A DNA stretch of 64,000 nt from Lampris incognitus. Lineage: Eukaryota > Chordata > Actinopteri > Lampriformes > Lampridae. The notes beneath the pieces are model-generated. The model saw nothing but the letters and a program-made list of their open reading frames with translations. It ran no database searches and had not been told where the DNA came from. Location of the stretch: positions 148,522,050 to 148,586,049 of the forward strand of contig NC_079211.1 in assembly GCF_029633865.1 (NCBI RefSeq), given 5' to 3'. Of this stretch, positions 44,918 to 54,799 are shown in pieces. How positions within the stretch are numbered: the stretch's first letter is position 1; the number at the start of each line of letters is the position of its first letter. A program made the translations under genes and the position numbers.

Positions 44918-47900
44918 TTATTATTATGTGTATGTCTGAAGTGTTCATGATTGTTGACTCCATCATACACATGGATAAAATAACCATTTATTGAAAAGTC
45001 ACTGATTCTGGCTTTATGCGATAAAAATTCGCCTTCATTCTGATGTGGAACTCAGAACAACACAGTTCCCCATCGGCCCTGTTACGTTCCCATCTTTCAG
45101 GAGAAACAACAGCTTCATGTTGACCTGTGTGTCACTGCGCCTTTCAGATGTGATTGGAATGACCTGAGGCATATTTCATGATGATTTCTTTCTGGTAATT
45201 TCCTTGATAAGTTTTAATTTCAACAGAAAAATATAGGAAGTTGGTGGAATGCAAACTATGAGCTACTCGAGTTTCACATTTAACAGGTTCTCAGGAGGAC
45301 CCAGTGCGAATTAACTGCAACTGCATTACAGGCGCGTTGTTCAAAAACAGGTGAATGTTATTTTGATGGTATGTCATGATTATATTCAGGTAGATGAGCG
45401 AAATGTCTGGAAGAGGGTTGACTCACTTCAGAATCTGTCGGAATAACAAATGTATGTGGCTTGAAGATCACACGTGCCTGAGACGGGACAATGTTTGTTC
45501 TGGAGATTGAAAATGTCCCGTGTTGGCGGGACAACCCAGTTTATCCCTGCAGAAGACTGATGGATTCTAGCTTTCGGGCTCTACGTCTCCTGACTCGGCC
45601 TTACCTCGTCCTCCACGATGCTCTCGATGCCTCGGCGATAGAAGTAGAAACAGTCGCTGAGCGTGAAGTCGCCACCTACTGGCGGTTTGGGGCGACTGCG
45701 TCTGAGCTCCTCCAACTCTTTCTCCATAGAGCCACCTTCCCTCTGGATGAGACCTGACACACACAGACACACACACACACACACAGACACACACACACAC
45801 ACACACACACGGGTTTCGACACGTGCGCTGGGCTTCAGGCTGGTGTTTCAGACTGGACAACACTTTGCATGAATGTGACGAAAAATGAAACACAAATAAA
45901 AATGATAAAATCCAAGTATAACGCAATGGAGCGAGACACCCAACAATACACACTACCTATTCTGGGGGGACGTTTAAAAATAGGACAAATTGGGCGTCCG
46001 GGCGGCGGGGCGGTCTGTTCCGTTGCCCACCAACACGGGGATCGCTGGTTCAAATCCCGGTGTTGCCTCCGGCTTGGTGGGGCGTCCCTACAGACACAAC
46101 TGGCCGTGTCTGCGGGTGGGAAGCCGGATGTGGGTGTGTGTCCTGGTCGCTGCAGTAGCGCCTCCTGTGGTCGGTCGGGGTGCCTGTTCAGGGGGGGAGG
46201 GAGAACTGGGGGGAAACAGCGTGATCCTCCCACGTGCTACGCCTCCCCCCCCTGGTGAAACTCCTCACTGTCAGGTGAAAAGAAGCGGCTGGGAGGAGGC
46301 ATGTGGTAGTCTGCAGCCCTCCCCGGGTCAGCAGAGGGGGTGGAGCAGAGACCGGGACGGCTCGGAAGAGCGGGGTAGTTGGCCAAGCACAACTGGGGGA
46401 ACCCCCCCCCCCCCCCAAAATAGTGCAAATCACAGAGCAACCAGCTAGAAATGGTTCTCGAACTCTCGGAGTTGACCCCGCTGTAACTGTTATTATCTCA
46501 GGCGACGGCGGTTTGGATTTGACACCCTCCCTATCAGCTGGGGAGGCTCCACCGTGTCTGACAACACGCGGGCCCGCGTTACCACGGACCGACCAACTCT
46601 ACTTCACTCCACGAGCACAACTTCCCCGACAGGGTCCGCTCCGCCTCTGGCTAAGGCGAACGCTCCTCTGCCTTCCTTCCCCCCGTCTGACTTCTGCAAA
46701 CGCCACAGCACCGAAACACTTTGGACTTTGCTGGCTTGAGATTTGCTGAGACCACAAACGTGTTGCATCACAGCGTGGACACCACCCTGTGTGTGGATGA
46801 CTACGACCCGGTGACTGATAAGGTGTTGTGTAATCGCGTCTTGTCAGACAGGCGGCGTTCCCGGACCCACAATGCCTGTCTGCCTACCGTCGGCGCTGTG
46901 GGGTGTGTGAGCCGGGCGATGCCCTGCAAGGAGCCCACGGCCACACAGGAGGCCGGACAGGAGGCCGGACAGGAGGAAGGTGCTGACAAGTCTTTCATCT
47001 GCGCTGGTGATCGGGTCAACACAAATAACCCTGACGTGACCCGACCGCTTCTGCCTTGCTGCCCCGAGGAGTCGGTGTTGTGTTTGTGCAACACATAAGA
47101 ATAACGCCCCTTCAAGCTGTGACAAGTCAGTATCGCAGGTCTGTCCAGACCTGTGATCTGCTCCCGCTGATGTAAACTAGGGAAATCCAATATGCCAACG
47201 TAACCGCGTCTATTTCACAACGGAGGACACGACACCGAGTTGGAAGAACACCAACGACAACTGCACTTCATCCAGCCGTCCATCATCCGAACCGCTTATC
47301 CGGCTCTCAGGGTCACGGGGGTGCTGGAGCCTATCCCAGCAGTCATCGGATGGCAGGCGGGGACACACCCTGGACAGGCCGCCAGGCCGTCACACAGGGC
47401 CAACACACACACACACGCACACGCACACACACACACACACACTCACTCACACCTAGGGGTAATTTAGCATGGCCGACCACCTGACCTACATGTCTTTGGA
47501 CTTCCACACAGAGGACGACCCGGGACGACCCCCAAGGTTGGACTACCCCGGGGCTCGAACCCAGGACCTTCTTGCTGTGAGGCGACCGTGCTAACCACAG
47601 CGCCGCCGTGCCGCCCAGGCACAAGGTTAAAAATGTTGAAAGTTGTTTAGTAGAGCTGCACTATTTACAAAGTGAGCTGCGTTACCACTGCTGACCTTCG
47701 TGGTATTCCCCATCTGGGAACAACCTCTCCACCAGCACCTTTGCTACTGTGGAGGCATCTGCCTTTCCTGTAGGGAAAACTTCAGCCCACTTAGACAAGA
47801 CGGTATTTCTTGCCCTCGCAATGTGTTAGTTGAGTGACACACACCTTCAGGTGGTCAAACGGTCGGTCGGGGGGGGAGGGTGGCTCCAGGCCGGTGTGGT

Positions 47901-48680
47901 TTGCCCTCTTGCGGCATTGTTTTCCAAACAGATGCAACATTTTGAATCAACTTTTTGGGAATCATTTATGAACAGCTTCCAACTGCACTTTCGTAACGCA
48001 AACAGCTGACTGTTTTGTGTCTTTCCTAAATTCTTCAGTGAGTCCGTCAGTCAGTTTTCTACTCACCGTTAGAGGCGAAGGTCTTCATGGCGCGCTCGTC
48101 TGCGTTGGCCTTCTGTATTTTCAGCGTGGCCCACTGGGAGAGGCGACAAACAGGAGACATGTCTGGTTAGCCGTGCGGTGTTGTGCACGTTGGACACTTG
48201 CTAGCTTGTAAACAGTTTACACGGACCCCGGGATGACGCTCATAATGACCGATATGGGCACAACAGCATTCACCACGACAGTGTCGTTCAACTGTTCTGC
48301 AGAAGAGAGACGTGTATGTTGCACAGTGTGGCCCTTTCCCCATCATACAGCATAGTGGTGGTGGTGGTGATGATGTCAGAGAAAAATCAAAGCTGCTTTT
48401 GCTGATTTTCTGATCAAAACGGAACGAGTTCATTTTGAATCACACCATTAGTTGGGGATGAGCGCTAGGCGACCACCGTGGCGCGCGATGCGTTAAACAA
48501 GGATACATGTGTTTTCTGCAGCACATGTGTTGGTACCTCCAAGATTTTGACCAGGACGTTCATGTAAGACTCAGAGATGCCCAGCGAGAAGCCAAACATG
48601 GCCGGTACCATGATGAAGACCACAATGAGATAGAGCCAGATCTGCAGCCCCCACAGGACCGTCGCCCACAAATCCTCCAT
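35299..48680 (-). CDS. gpat3: Glycerol-3-phosphate acyltransferase 3 (445 aa, 13 coding exons)
   Basis: GPAT3 is an ER membrane enzyme that acylates glycerol-3-phosphate with acyl-CoA, the first step of triacylglycerol and phospholipid synthesis. Coding exons on the minus strand: 48680-48537, 48133-48067, 45753-45605, 44595-44450, 41139-41065, 40961-40872, 40087-39994, 39872-39757, 39297-39242, 38547-38462, 37209-37081, 35651-35572, 35404-35299. All introns are GT-AG and every phase agrees, giving 1338 nt. Motifs: acyltransferase box NHTSPID (residues 237-243), FERAE (280-284), FPEGTC (310-315), YPVAIK (336-341). Hydrophobic segments lie near 11-31, 150-168 and 172-190. The N-terminal [12 protein letters not shown] separates it from GPAT4. 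Human GPAT3 is slightly shorter. No lesion is seen. Confidence 0.96.
35868..36436 (-). mobile_element. tRNA-derived SINE, family 1, with a second partial copy
   Basis: Read on the minus strand, the right end has a tRNA-like head with A-box-like and B-box-like parts. The body has 'ggtgaaactcctcactgtca' and the tail 'ggccaattac'-type sequence, which appears twice (35880-35962 and 36020-36085), so a partial copy abuts a full one. It lies in the gpat3 intron between 35651 and 37081. Other copies are at 41267, 42222 and 45989. Confidence 0.8.
36437..36970. other. gpat3 intron sequence without a recognised element
   Basis: G-rich runs (36539-36546, 36756-36770) are the only notable structure. No exon-like open frame with good splice sites is seen. 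Confidence 0.5.
36971..37058. repeat. (CTGT)n then (TG)n microsatellite
   Basis: About 14 CTGT units are followed by about 16 TG units. The array lies just inside the intron after the exon ending at 37081. Confidence 0.95.
37219..38118. repeat. Compound GATA/GAGA/GACA microsatellite, 0.9 kb
   Basis: Alternating blocks of (GATA)n, (GA)n and a short (GACA)n fill the end of a gpat3 intron. On the transcribed minus strand this reads TATC/TCTC and stops 10 bases before the exon at 37209. Very long open frames in it (Ser-Leu, Ile-Tyr-Leu-Ser repeats) are artefacts of composition. Confidence 0.97.
38771..39155 (-). mobile_element. tRNA-derived SINE, family 2
   Basis: On the minus strand the head has an A-box-like 'gtggttagcgcggtcgcc' and a B-box-like 'ggttcgagccc'. 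The body has 'gtctttggactgtgggagga' (plus strand) and the tail ends in the 'ccatccatcc' run. Partial or full copies recur at 44757, 47272, 50385, 52028, 56583 and 19838. Confidence 0.8.
40321..40446. repeat. 21-bp minisatellite, six copies
   Basis: The unit is 'cgaatacatatacttcctgg' plus one base. It lies in the gpat3 intron between 40087 and 40872. Confidence 0.9.
41267..41680 (+). mobile_element. tRNA-derived SINE, family 1
   Basis: The head has 'gcgcggtggtctattccgtt' and the B-box-like 'ggttcgaatcc'. The body and tail match the copies at 42222 and 45989. It lies in the gpat3 intron between 41139 and 44450. Confidence 0.85.
41685..42015 (-). mobile_element. Second tRNA-like repeat plus inverted block
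   Basis: At 41685-41770 the minus strand reads a tRNA-like head ('ccgagcggttagtggcg', 'tatcgaatccc'). A similar head stands at 54134-54260. The following block (41830-42010) is an inverted relative of 34190-34400. These are probably parts of one SINE-like family, by inference. Confidence 0.5.
42222..42660 (-). mobile_element. tRNA-derived SINE, family 1
   Basis: The tRNA-like head is at the right end ('ggttcgaatccccgtgttgc' on the minus strand). The body matches the copy at 41267 in inverse orientation. Confidence 0.85.
42955..43345 (-). mobile_element. L2/Rex-type LINE 3' fragment
   Basis: The minus-strand frame has [20 protein letters not shown] and [15 protein letters not shown], the characteristic C-terminal end of L2/Rex-type reverse transcriptase proteins in fish. 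Only the last 120 or so codons are present. It lies in the large gpat3 intron. Confidence 0.8.
43346..44449. other. gpat3 intron, remainder without a recognised element
   Basis: It holds a GT run at 44099-44124. No gene or repeat family can be named in the rest. Confidence 0.5.
44757..44916 (-). mobile_element. Partial SINE family 2 and a TA run
   Basis: The 'atccatcctccaaaccactt' start and 'ctggagcctagcccagcagt' match the tail half of the SINE at 38771. It is cut off and followed by (TA)n at 44886-44914. Confidence 0.7.
44917..45604. other. gpat3 intron without a recognised element
   Basis: Unique-looking AT-rich sequence; no repeat or exon is seen. Confidence 0.5.
45758..45810. repeat. 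(CA)n next to a gpat3 splice acceptor
   Basis: The run starts four bases from the exon at 45753. On the minus strand it reads (TG)n directly before 'tcag', so it occupies the acceptor's upstream tract. Confidence 0.9.
45989..46425 (+). mobile_element. tRNA-derived SINE, family 1
   Basis: The head 'ggcggtctgttccgttgccc' and B-box-like 'ggttcaaatcc' are clear, and the body matches the other copies. It ends near a C-rich run. Confidence 0.85.
46426..47270. other. gpat3 intron without a recognised element
   Basis: It is GC-rich relative to its neighbours. It holds a small repeat 'ggaggccggaca' (three copies near 46950). Open frames of 125-148 codons occur but have no recognisable domain and begin at non-ATG or weak sites. 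Confidence 0.4.
47272..47617 (-). mobile_element. tRNA-derived SINE, family 2, with a CA run
   Basis: The tail 'ccgtccatcatccgaaccgc' is on the left and the tRNA-like head ('gctcgaacccaggaccttct' on the plus strand) on the right. A CA run (47402-47450) has expanded in the middle. Confidence 0.8.
47680..47815 (-). mobile_element. Gypsy-type integrase fragment
   Basis: On the minus strand about 30 codons read [20 protein letters not shown] and continue into a frame-shifted tail. This is the stretch just after the second catalytic region of Gypsy-type integrases. No LTR or other domain is visible nearby. Confidence 0.5.
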
Positions 48681-49033
48681 GCCTGCAGACTTCTCCGGAT
48701 GGGTGGATGGAGGTCGTCCTGTGGGGCAACACAAGCAGATATTCATGAATTTGGGGGAAATTACATGTAGACATATAAATGCATCTGTTGTCTCGTGGCT
48801 TAACCCGAAAATGGTGTGAGAATGGTGCAACTCGGTGTGTTAGATGGTGAAAATGTTCTAGATCAGCTCAAGTTGCTGTGATACTGGGTAAAGCCCAGTG
48901 TCTTGGCATCAGCAAATAACAGCAGAAGAAGAAGCGTGGAGGTCAGAAACAACCAAAATGAAAAGTGGACCCAAGTTTGCCAAGAGAGTGAGTACAAAGA
49001 CACAAAAAAAGTAAAATTATATATAGATGCAGT

Positions 49034-49098
<65 letters not shown>

Positions 49099-49500
49099 TG
49101 CAGTAAAATTATATATATATATAGATATATATATATATAATTTTACTGCAGGTCACAAAGTACCCATAAAGACTCCACCCACAAGGAGCTCCTGAATAAG
49201 CAGACGATAAGAAAAGTCACTGTGTTAATTTTTCCCGTCGATAAATAAAGTCGGTGGGCTAAAGAGGCTGAAGGACTTCGTGTTCGCGTCGTGAGGGGTC
49301 TGGTTCGTCCGGAGAGTGGACCGGCACCGCGTCCCGCTCGGTCTTACCTGCACACTTCAGCCCGTCATGTCCGCTCACCGCTGGAGAAACGACCACGTCC
49401 GACTGAGCCGAGAGCAAACCACGCCCACCACCAGCACGGCCGCTCTGGACCAAAGTTCACCGGCCCCACAGCGCCCCGCCGTGGTCGCGCGGAGAACCGA
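48681..49500 (-). promoter_or_regulatory. gpat3: 5' UTR exons and CpG-rich promoter of gpat3
   Basis: The first coding exon has a 38-nt untranslated part (48718-48681) after an acceptor 'gccccacag'. Upstream, a CpG-rich stretch ends in a strong donor CAG|gtaagacc, so a non-coding exon probably ends at 49348. Its start, and the transcription start, cannot be fixed but should lie near 49400-49500. The exon holds a three-codon ATG frame that ends before the donor. No TATA box is evident. Confidence 0.55.
49026..49150. repeat. (TA)n with inverted flanks
   Basis: 'tgcagtaaaattatatat' appears at 49027 and 49099 and inverted at 49150, so 49099-49150 can fold into one hairpin. It lies upstream of the first gpat3 coding exon, within the 5' intron. 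Confidence 0.85.
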
Positions 49501-49747
49501 CGCTGCTGCTGAACGGAAAAAAAACAAGGTAAAAATAAGAATAACTGAATTGCTTGCTTCGTAAGTGTGTTCTTGCTTTTTTTTTGATGCTACCAAAATT
49601 TCCGATAAAATATATATTATAAAATAAATATAAAGACGCGAACGAGTAACTTTCTCCTCGTCTCCGTTCCTTTCTAGCATGTGGACTTTATTTTATCCGG
49701 CCCGTCTTTGAGTTGGATTTGAAAGGTTAAGAGCTCGCCATACTGAC

Positions 49748-49805
49748 CTGCAAGGTGTCCTCATCCTCATCCAGCGGGACTTGGTCTGAATCTGCCTGCT
49801 GCATC
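49748..49805 (-). other. Candidate upstream exon (MQQADSDQVPL...)
   Basis: A 19-codon frame from an ATG at about 49804 ends exactly at a donor, CTTGCAG|gtcagt. It is acidic (LDEDEDTLQ). If joined to the first gpat3 coding exon it would be out of frame with the main ATG and would read as an upstream overlapping frame. It may be an alternative first exon, part of another gene, or chance. Confidence 0.25.
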
Positions 49806-49809
49806 TTTT

Positions 49810-50345
49810 AACTAGGGGTCCAAGCTGAGGGGGCTGGAGGCCACCCGTTACAAAGCAGCGTGGCTCCCAGCCTGTTGTAATTTTTCATTTTATTTTTGAT
49901 TTTGAGATACTTTATTGATCCCCATAGGGAAATTACACTCTGCATAGTTGTGCAGCTAGGAGCAGTGGGCGGCCGCCGTGCAGGACCGACTCCAGTTCTC
50001 CTTGCCCCCAGACAGCAAAGAATTTTTGGCCCAAACGTGGCCCACATCTGCAGTTATCTTACGGCCCACATTTGGCCTTGAATGACGGCGTTGAGTCAGG
50101 GTGAGCGCGGCTGCCTCAACTCAGCCACACTTGCACCACATCTGGCCCACATAGTATGTGCTGTAACTCAAGCCCAGTTCATTACATTTGGGACATGTCT
50201 GGCCCGCGCAACACTTGCCGTAACCCAAGTCAGGCCCGGCTTATGACATTTGGGCCACATCTGGCCCACGCAACACTTGCCAGTACAGTAACTGAGCCGT
50301 AAATACCGAAAGTACCCCAGATTAGGCCCAAATGTGTCTGCTATC
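49810..50345. other. LINE-tail-like piece and second MITE relative
   Basis: 'gagatactttattgatcccc' at 49904 is the inverted form of a 3' tail common to fish LINEs. From 50007 'cccagacagca' and 'ggcccacatctg' repeats match the MITE at 32447, but the right inverted end is not found. Confidence 0.6.
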
Positions 50346-50384
50346 ATGCCTCGGCCAGGGGCACAGGCAGGACTACTAACCCTA

Positions 50385-50570
50385 ACATGCAGGTTTATTT
50401 GATGCTTGGGGAAACCGGCGCACCCGGAGAAACCCCACCGCAGACACGGGGAGAACGCGCACACTCCACACAGAGGACGACCCCACCCCAAGGTCAGACA
50501 GCCGCGGGGTTCGAACCCAAGACCTTTTTGCTGCGAGGCGACAGCGTTAACCACTGTGCCGCCGTGCCCA
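50385..50570 (-). mobile_element. Partial SINE family 2
   Basis: The tRNA-like head on the right ('ggggttcgaacccaagacct' on the plus strand) and part of the body match the copy at 38771. The tail half is missing. Confidence 0.75.
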
Positions 50571-51221
50571 TGGGCCTGCAGGCCCAACTTGCATGGACGC
50601 GTACTGAGGCAACCGTTCTATCGGTATTGGATGACGGCGACATTTTATACACGCATGCTTCAGCCGCAACCCTGAACCCCTCGGACGCCGTTCGTTACTC
50701 TGCACTAAGGTTCATTACCGCTGATAATGATAATGCTCATCCCTGTGAGCCGTGTGCTGAGGCCGGGTGGCCCTCTCTCTCTGGAAGGCCTGGTAACCAC
50801 CGGGTCGGGTCACACCGCACCTGCAACCTGGAATAACATGCAGAACATCATAAAACTTCATTGTTATCCTCGGGGGCAATTCACAGTTTTCATTTCATCT
50901 CATTTCATTTCCAGCTGCTCTTGTTTCCAGCTGACTCAGTTATACTAATGTGATTTTTTTTTATTGCTTCTACTTTTTTTATCTCCTTTTTTTTCCCATC
51001 ACAGAACCACCGCAGCACCAGAACATTCAGGAAAGTCCTGAATGAAAGAGGAACCGCGAACAGAAGTCACCGATGTGATATGAAACAGCAGCATCTGGTG
51101 CAGATGAAAGACCCCAGATACACAGCAGGACACCGCTGAACCCCTCGGCTAACGTGAGAGTCAAGTAGTTTGGAGAATGACACAGATCATGTGAACGGTA
51201 AGTCCTGAATGACCCCCTCGG
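50571..51221. other. Intergenic, nothing recognised
   Basis: No supported gene, element or tandem repeat. Confidence 0.5.
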
Positions 51222-51313
51222 ACTCGTCTAAGTGACCTCTTCAGTCTCAACTGACTGCAGGATCCTGCAGGATCCTGCAGTCAGTTGAGACTGAAGAGGT
51301 CACTTAGACGAGT
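51222..51313. repeat. Perfect 92-bp palindrome of Penelope-type ends
   Basis: The left arm starts ACTCGTCTAAGTGACCTCTT and the right arm is its exact reverse complement, meeting at TG|CA between 51267 and 51268. Each arm matches the terminal motif of the Penelope-like fragments at 2150 and 16990 ('agtgacctcttcagtct'). 'gtgatgaagcgtttc' follows on the right. Confidence 0.9.
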
Positions 51314-51594
51314 GATGAAGCGTTTCTCTCGGTGAACGAACGGTGTGCCCGGATGAACCGACTCGCCTTTCTGCGTTTTCCTCACCTGGATTACTGAGCA
51401 TGCGTCAAGACGACGGACTGGGAAAGCCGGATAGACAGAACGAGGAGGAGATTACCATGAATATGGGACAGCTGTAGGCCCAGACAGGGGGCCTTGGTCA
51501 GAGGACCTCCGGTTTCTAGTGGGGCTGTGTGGAGACAGAAGCTCACAGACACACACAGACGGGCGACACATTAGAGGAAAACCCAACGCCGGGT

Positions 51595-52700
51595 GTCTTA
51601 GTGAGGTGTTGGGCCACCAGGAGCCTCCAGAACACCTTCAGTGCTCCTTGTCATAGATTCTCCAAGTGTCTGAACCCTACTGGAGGGATGGAGCACCACG
51701 CTTCCAGAAGATATTCCCTCATCTGGTGTTTTGGTGATGGTGGTGGAGAGTGCTGTCGGACACGTCGGTCCAAAACCTCCCCATAGGTGTTCAGTTGGGT
51801 TGAGATGTGGCGACTGTGAAGGCCGTAGCATGTGATTTACATCCTCTTCATCCTCATTACACCACCCAGTGACCCCTCGTGTCCTGCGGATGGGGGCATT
51901 GTCATCCTGGAAGAGACCCCTCCCATCAGGATAGACATGTCTCATCATAGGATGAAGGCGATCCCTCAGAATAACTTGGTATTGATCCGTAGTGACCCTA
52001 CCCTCTGAGGGGACAAGTGGACCCAAACCATCCATCCATCCATTAGCCAAGCCGCTTATCCCAATCAGGGTCGCGGGATGCTGGAGCCTATCCCAGCATT
52101 CATTGGGTGGCAGGTGGGGAGGACACCCTGGACAGGCCATCACAGGGCCGACACACACACACACATTCACGCCTAGGGACAATCTAATACGGCTGATCCA
52201 CTGACCTGGATGTCTTCGGACCGTGGAGGAAACCGGAGCACTCAGAGGAAACCCACGTAGACACGGGGAGAACATGCAAACTCCACACAGAGCACGACCC
52301 GGGACGACCCCCAAGGTTGGACTACCCCGGGGCTCGAACCCAGGACCTTCTTGCTGTGAGGCGACCTAGCGCTAACCACTCTGCGCCACCGTGCGCCCCT
52401 GAAGGGGCCGAGCCGGATTCGAACCCAGGCCGCTGCGGTAAGGACTCAGCCTTATGTGGTACGTGCTCTACTCGACCCAAACCATGCCAGGGAAAATGCC
52501 CCCCACATCATAACAGAGCCCCCAGACCCCCTCACTGTGGGGGTCAAGCATTCAGGCTTTTCCTTTCATCCGTCACCCGTCTGCACGTGTACATATGGGA
52601 GTAATAGAGTCTCGCTTCTTAGATCCTGTTGGAAACGTGGCCGTGGCTCTCTGGACCATCTGAGACAGGATAGCGAGGCCTTAGTAGCACCAGATTATAA
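51595..52700 (-). mobile_element. Tc1-like transposon remnant, interrupted by a SINE
   Basis: On the minus strand 52020-51600 reads the catalytic half of a Tc1-like transposase ([36 protein letters not shown]). The preceding part lies beyond the SINE, from about 52410 to 52700. Stops and frame changes show it is dead. Its left end matches the family's 'tgaggtgttgggccacca' end. Confidence 0.85.
52028..52398 (-). mobile_element. SINE family 2 nested in the Tc1-like remnant
   Basis: It runs from 'ccatccatccatta' to the tRNA-like head at about 52330-52398 and splits the transposase between two coding pieces. Confidence 0.85.
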
Positions 52701-53570
52701 GGCCTTCTAAGAGTCGAGGACGAGTCGCTGTAAAGGAGTAGATGGCTTTTTGGAAACGGTTTGGAGTTGACTGAAGTTATAATTAACCCCTAAACTGATT
52801 TATCCAGTTTCAGCGCCGAGTCCCATATTCCACCAGGATGCTTTGCAGCTGAAGGTGTCCGTCCAGACAGAACCACACCTGACGGGTTCTCGCTCCGCCC
52901 CGCCGGAGAAAGCTGCGGGCCGCTGACGTCCTCGTGGCAGCCACGGAGAACTACTTTTACTCATTAGGGACGACAGGCACCGCCGATCATTTCCCAGCTC
53001 TGCACATGTCTGCCGGCTGCAGGCTGTTCTATATCGAGCCTCCCCAGCTGCGTCTCGTGTGGGGCTAATGTGTTTAAGGTGGTGCTGGACTTCACACGAG
53101 CTTCCATTTTTCCCCAGAAAACATTCCTTGATGCACACCGCGCGTACAACCAATTTGTTTTTTTGTTGCAAATTTGTCGCAAGACTACGCCAGATGTGTG
53201 AGTGGACGGGGGGTGCACGGTGAACACTGGTGACCGTGTGTGAGGGGGTGGCGGAGCTGCGAGACGGGCCCGCTTACCGCTGCAGTAAGTCCTGTTTTCT
53301 GGATCTGACCTCGTGTTAAAAGTCTCAACAAAGAGCGGTTTATCTCCTGCTGAATGCCAGCTTGTGTTGGGCGGCGTGGGTGGAGCAACCCCCCGACTGC
53401 AGCTCATTGATGGAGTTACTATCGTTCTCTCTCTCTTTCTCTGAAATTGTGGACGGGTGGAGGGTGGGGGGGGGGTTAAAACAATAAACAAGATTAAACC
53501 AATAAAGGCAACAAGTTACCCCGCACTGCTTTTACTTGTCCCTGGAACAAATGTCAGTCTGTGATGTTCG
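52701..53570. other. Intergenic, nothing recognised
   Basis: GC-rich in part. Open minus-strand frames of 123-175 codons lack recognisable domains and clear starts. Confidence 0.45.
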
Positions 53571-53574
53571 TGGT

Positions 53575-53985
53575 GGCTGAAGTGTTGTGATGAAGACGTT
53601 GTGATGAAGGGGTTGTGACGAAGGTGTTGCGATGAAGGTGCTGTGATGAAGGGGGGTTGTGATGAAGGTGTTGCGATGAAGGTGCTGTGATGAAGACGTT
53701 GTGATGAAGGTGCTGTGATGAAGGGGGTTTGTGATGAAGGCGCTGGGATGAAGGCGTTGGGATGAAGGGGTTGTGATGAAGACGTTGTGATGAAGGGGGG
53801 TTGTGATGAAGACGTTGTTGATGAAGGCATTGCGATGAAGGGGGGTTGTGATGAAGGCGCTGGGATGAAGGCGTTGGGATGAAGGGGTTGTGATGAAGAC
53901 GTTGTGATGAAGGGGGTTGTGATGAAGACGTTGTGATGAAGGCATTGCGATGAAGGGGGTTGTGATGAAGGCGTTGTGATGATAC
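53575..53985. repeat. GATGAAGG-type minisatellite
   Basis: About 27 units of 14-17 bases ('gttgtgatgaaggcg' and variants 'ggggggttgtgatgaag', 'acgttgtgatgaa'). Long His/Ser/Gln-rich minus-strand frames here are artefacts of the repeat. Confidence 0.92.
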
Positions 53986-54015
53986 CTGACATGTCTGCAC
54001 GACCCCTCCCTGCAG

Positions 54016-54052
54016 ATAGATAGATAGATAGTGATAGATAGACAGACAGACG

Positions 54053-54133
<81 letters not shown>
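54016..54133. repeat. (GATA)n microsatellite
   Basis: About 28 units with a few GACA and GATG variants at the left. Confidence 0.95.
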
Positions 54134-54265
54134 TGTAGCAAATTAGGGGGGCAGCCCAGGAGACCGTCGCCACAGCCGGGACGCGAACCCGTATCTCCCA
54201 CTGCGCAAGTAACAACGTTAACCAGTCGATTAAAGGGTCCGACCTGTTAGTCAAGCACCAACGTG
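54134..54265 (-). mobile_element. tRNA-like SINE head
   Basis: On the minus strand 'cgactggttaacgttgttac' and 'gatacgggttcgcgtccc' give A-box-like and B-box-like parts. It resembles the repeat at 41685 and lacks a full tRNA cloverleaf context, so it is not called a tRNA gene. Confidence 0.5.
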
Positions 54266-54288
54266 TCTACTTATCCATGCACGTTACA

Positions 54289-54496
<208 letters not shown>

Positions 54497-54596
54497 TCAT
54501 TAGACTGTAGACCTTTAACAAGCCTGTCGCAATGGTTGTCACATTGTCGCCCCTGGACAATAAGAATGTAAGGAATGTGTCTTTTCTCAATAGCAT

Positions 54597-54783
<187 letters not shown>

Positions 54784-54799
54784 GGATTAATAACTGGCA

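Noticed and set aside
45835-46448. Open frames of 129-152 codons in the gpat3 intron
   Set aside because: They lie in a tRNA-derived SINE and recur in its other copies.
53532-54254. 240-codon His/Gln/Ser-rich minus-strand frame
   Set aside because: It is the translation of the GATGAAGG minisatellite running into GATA repeats.
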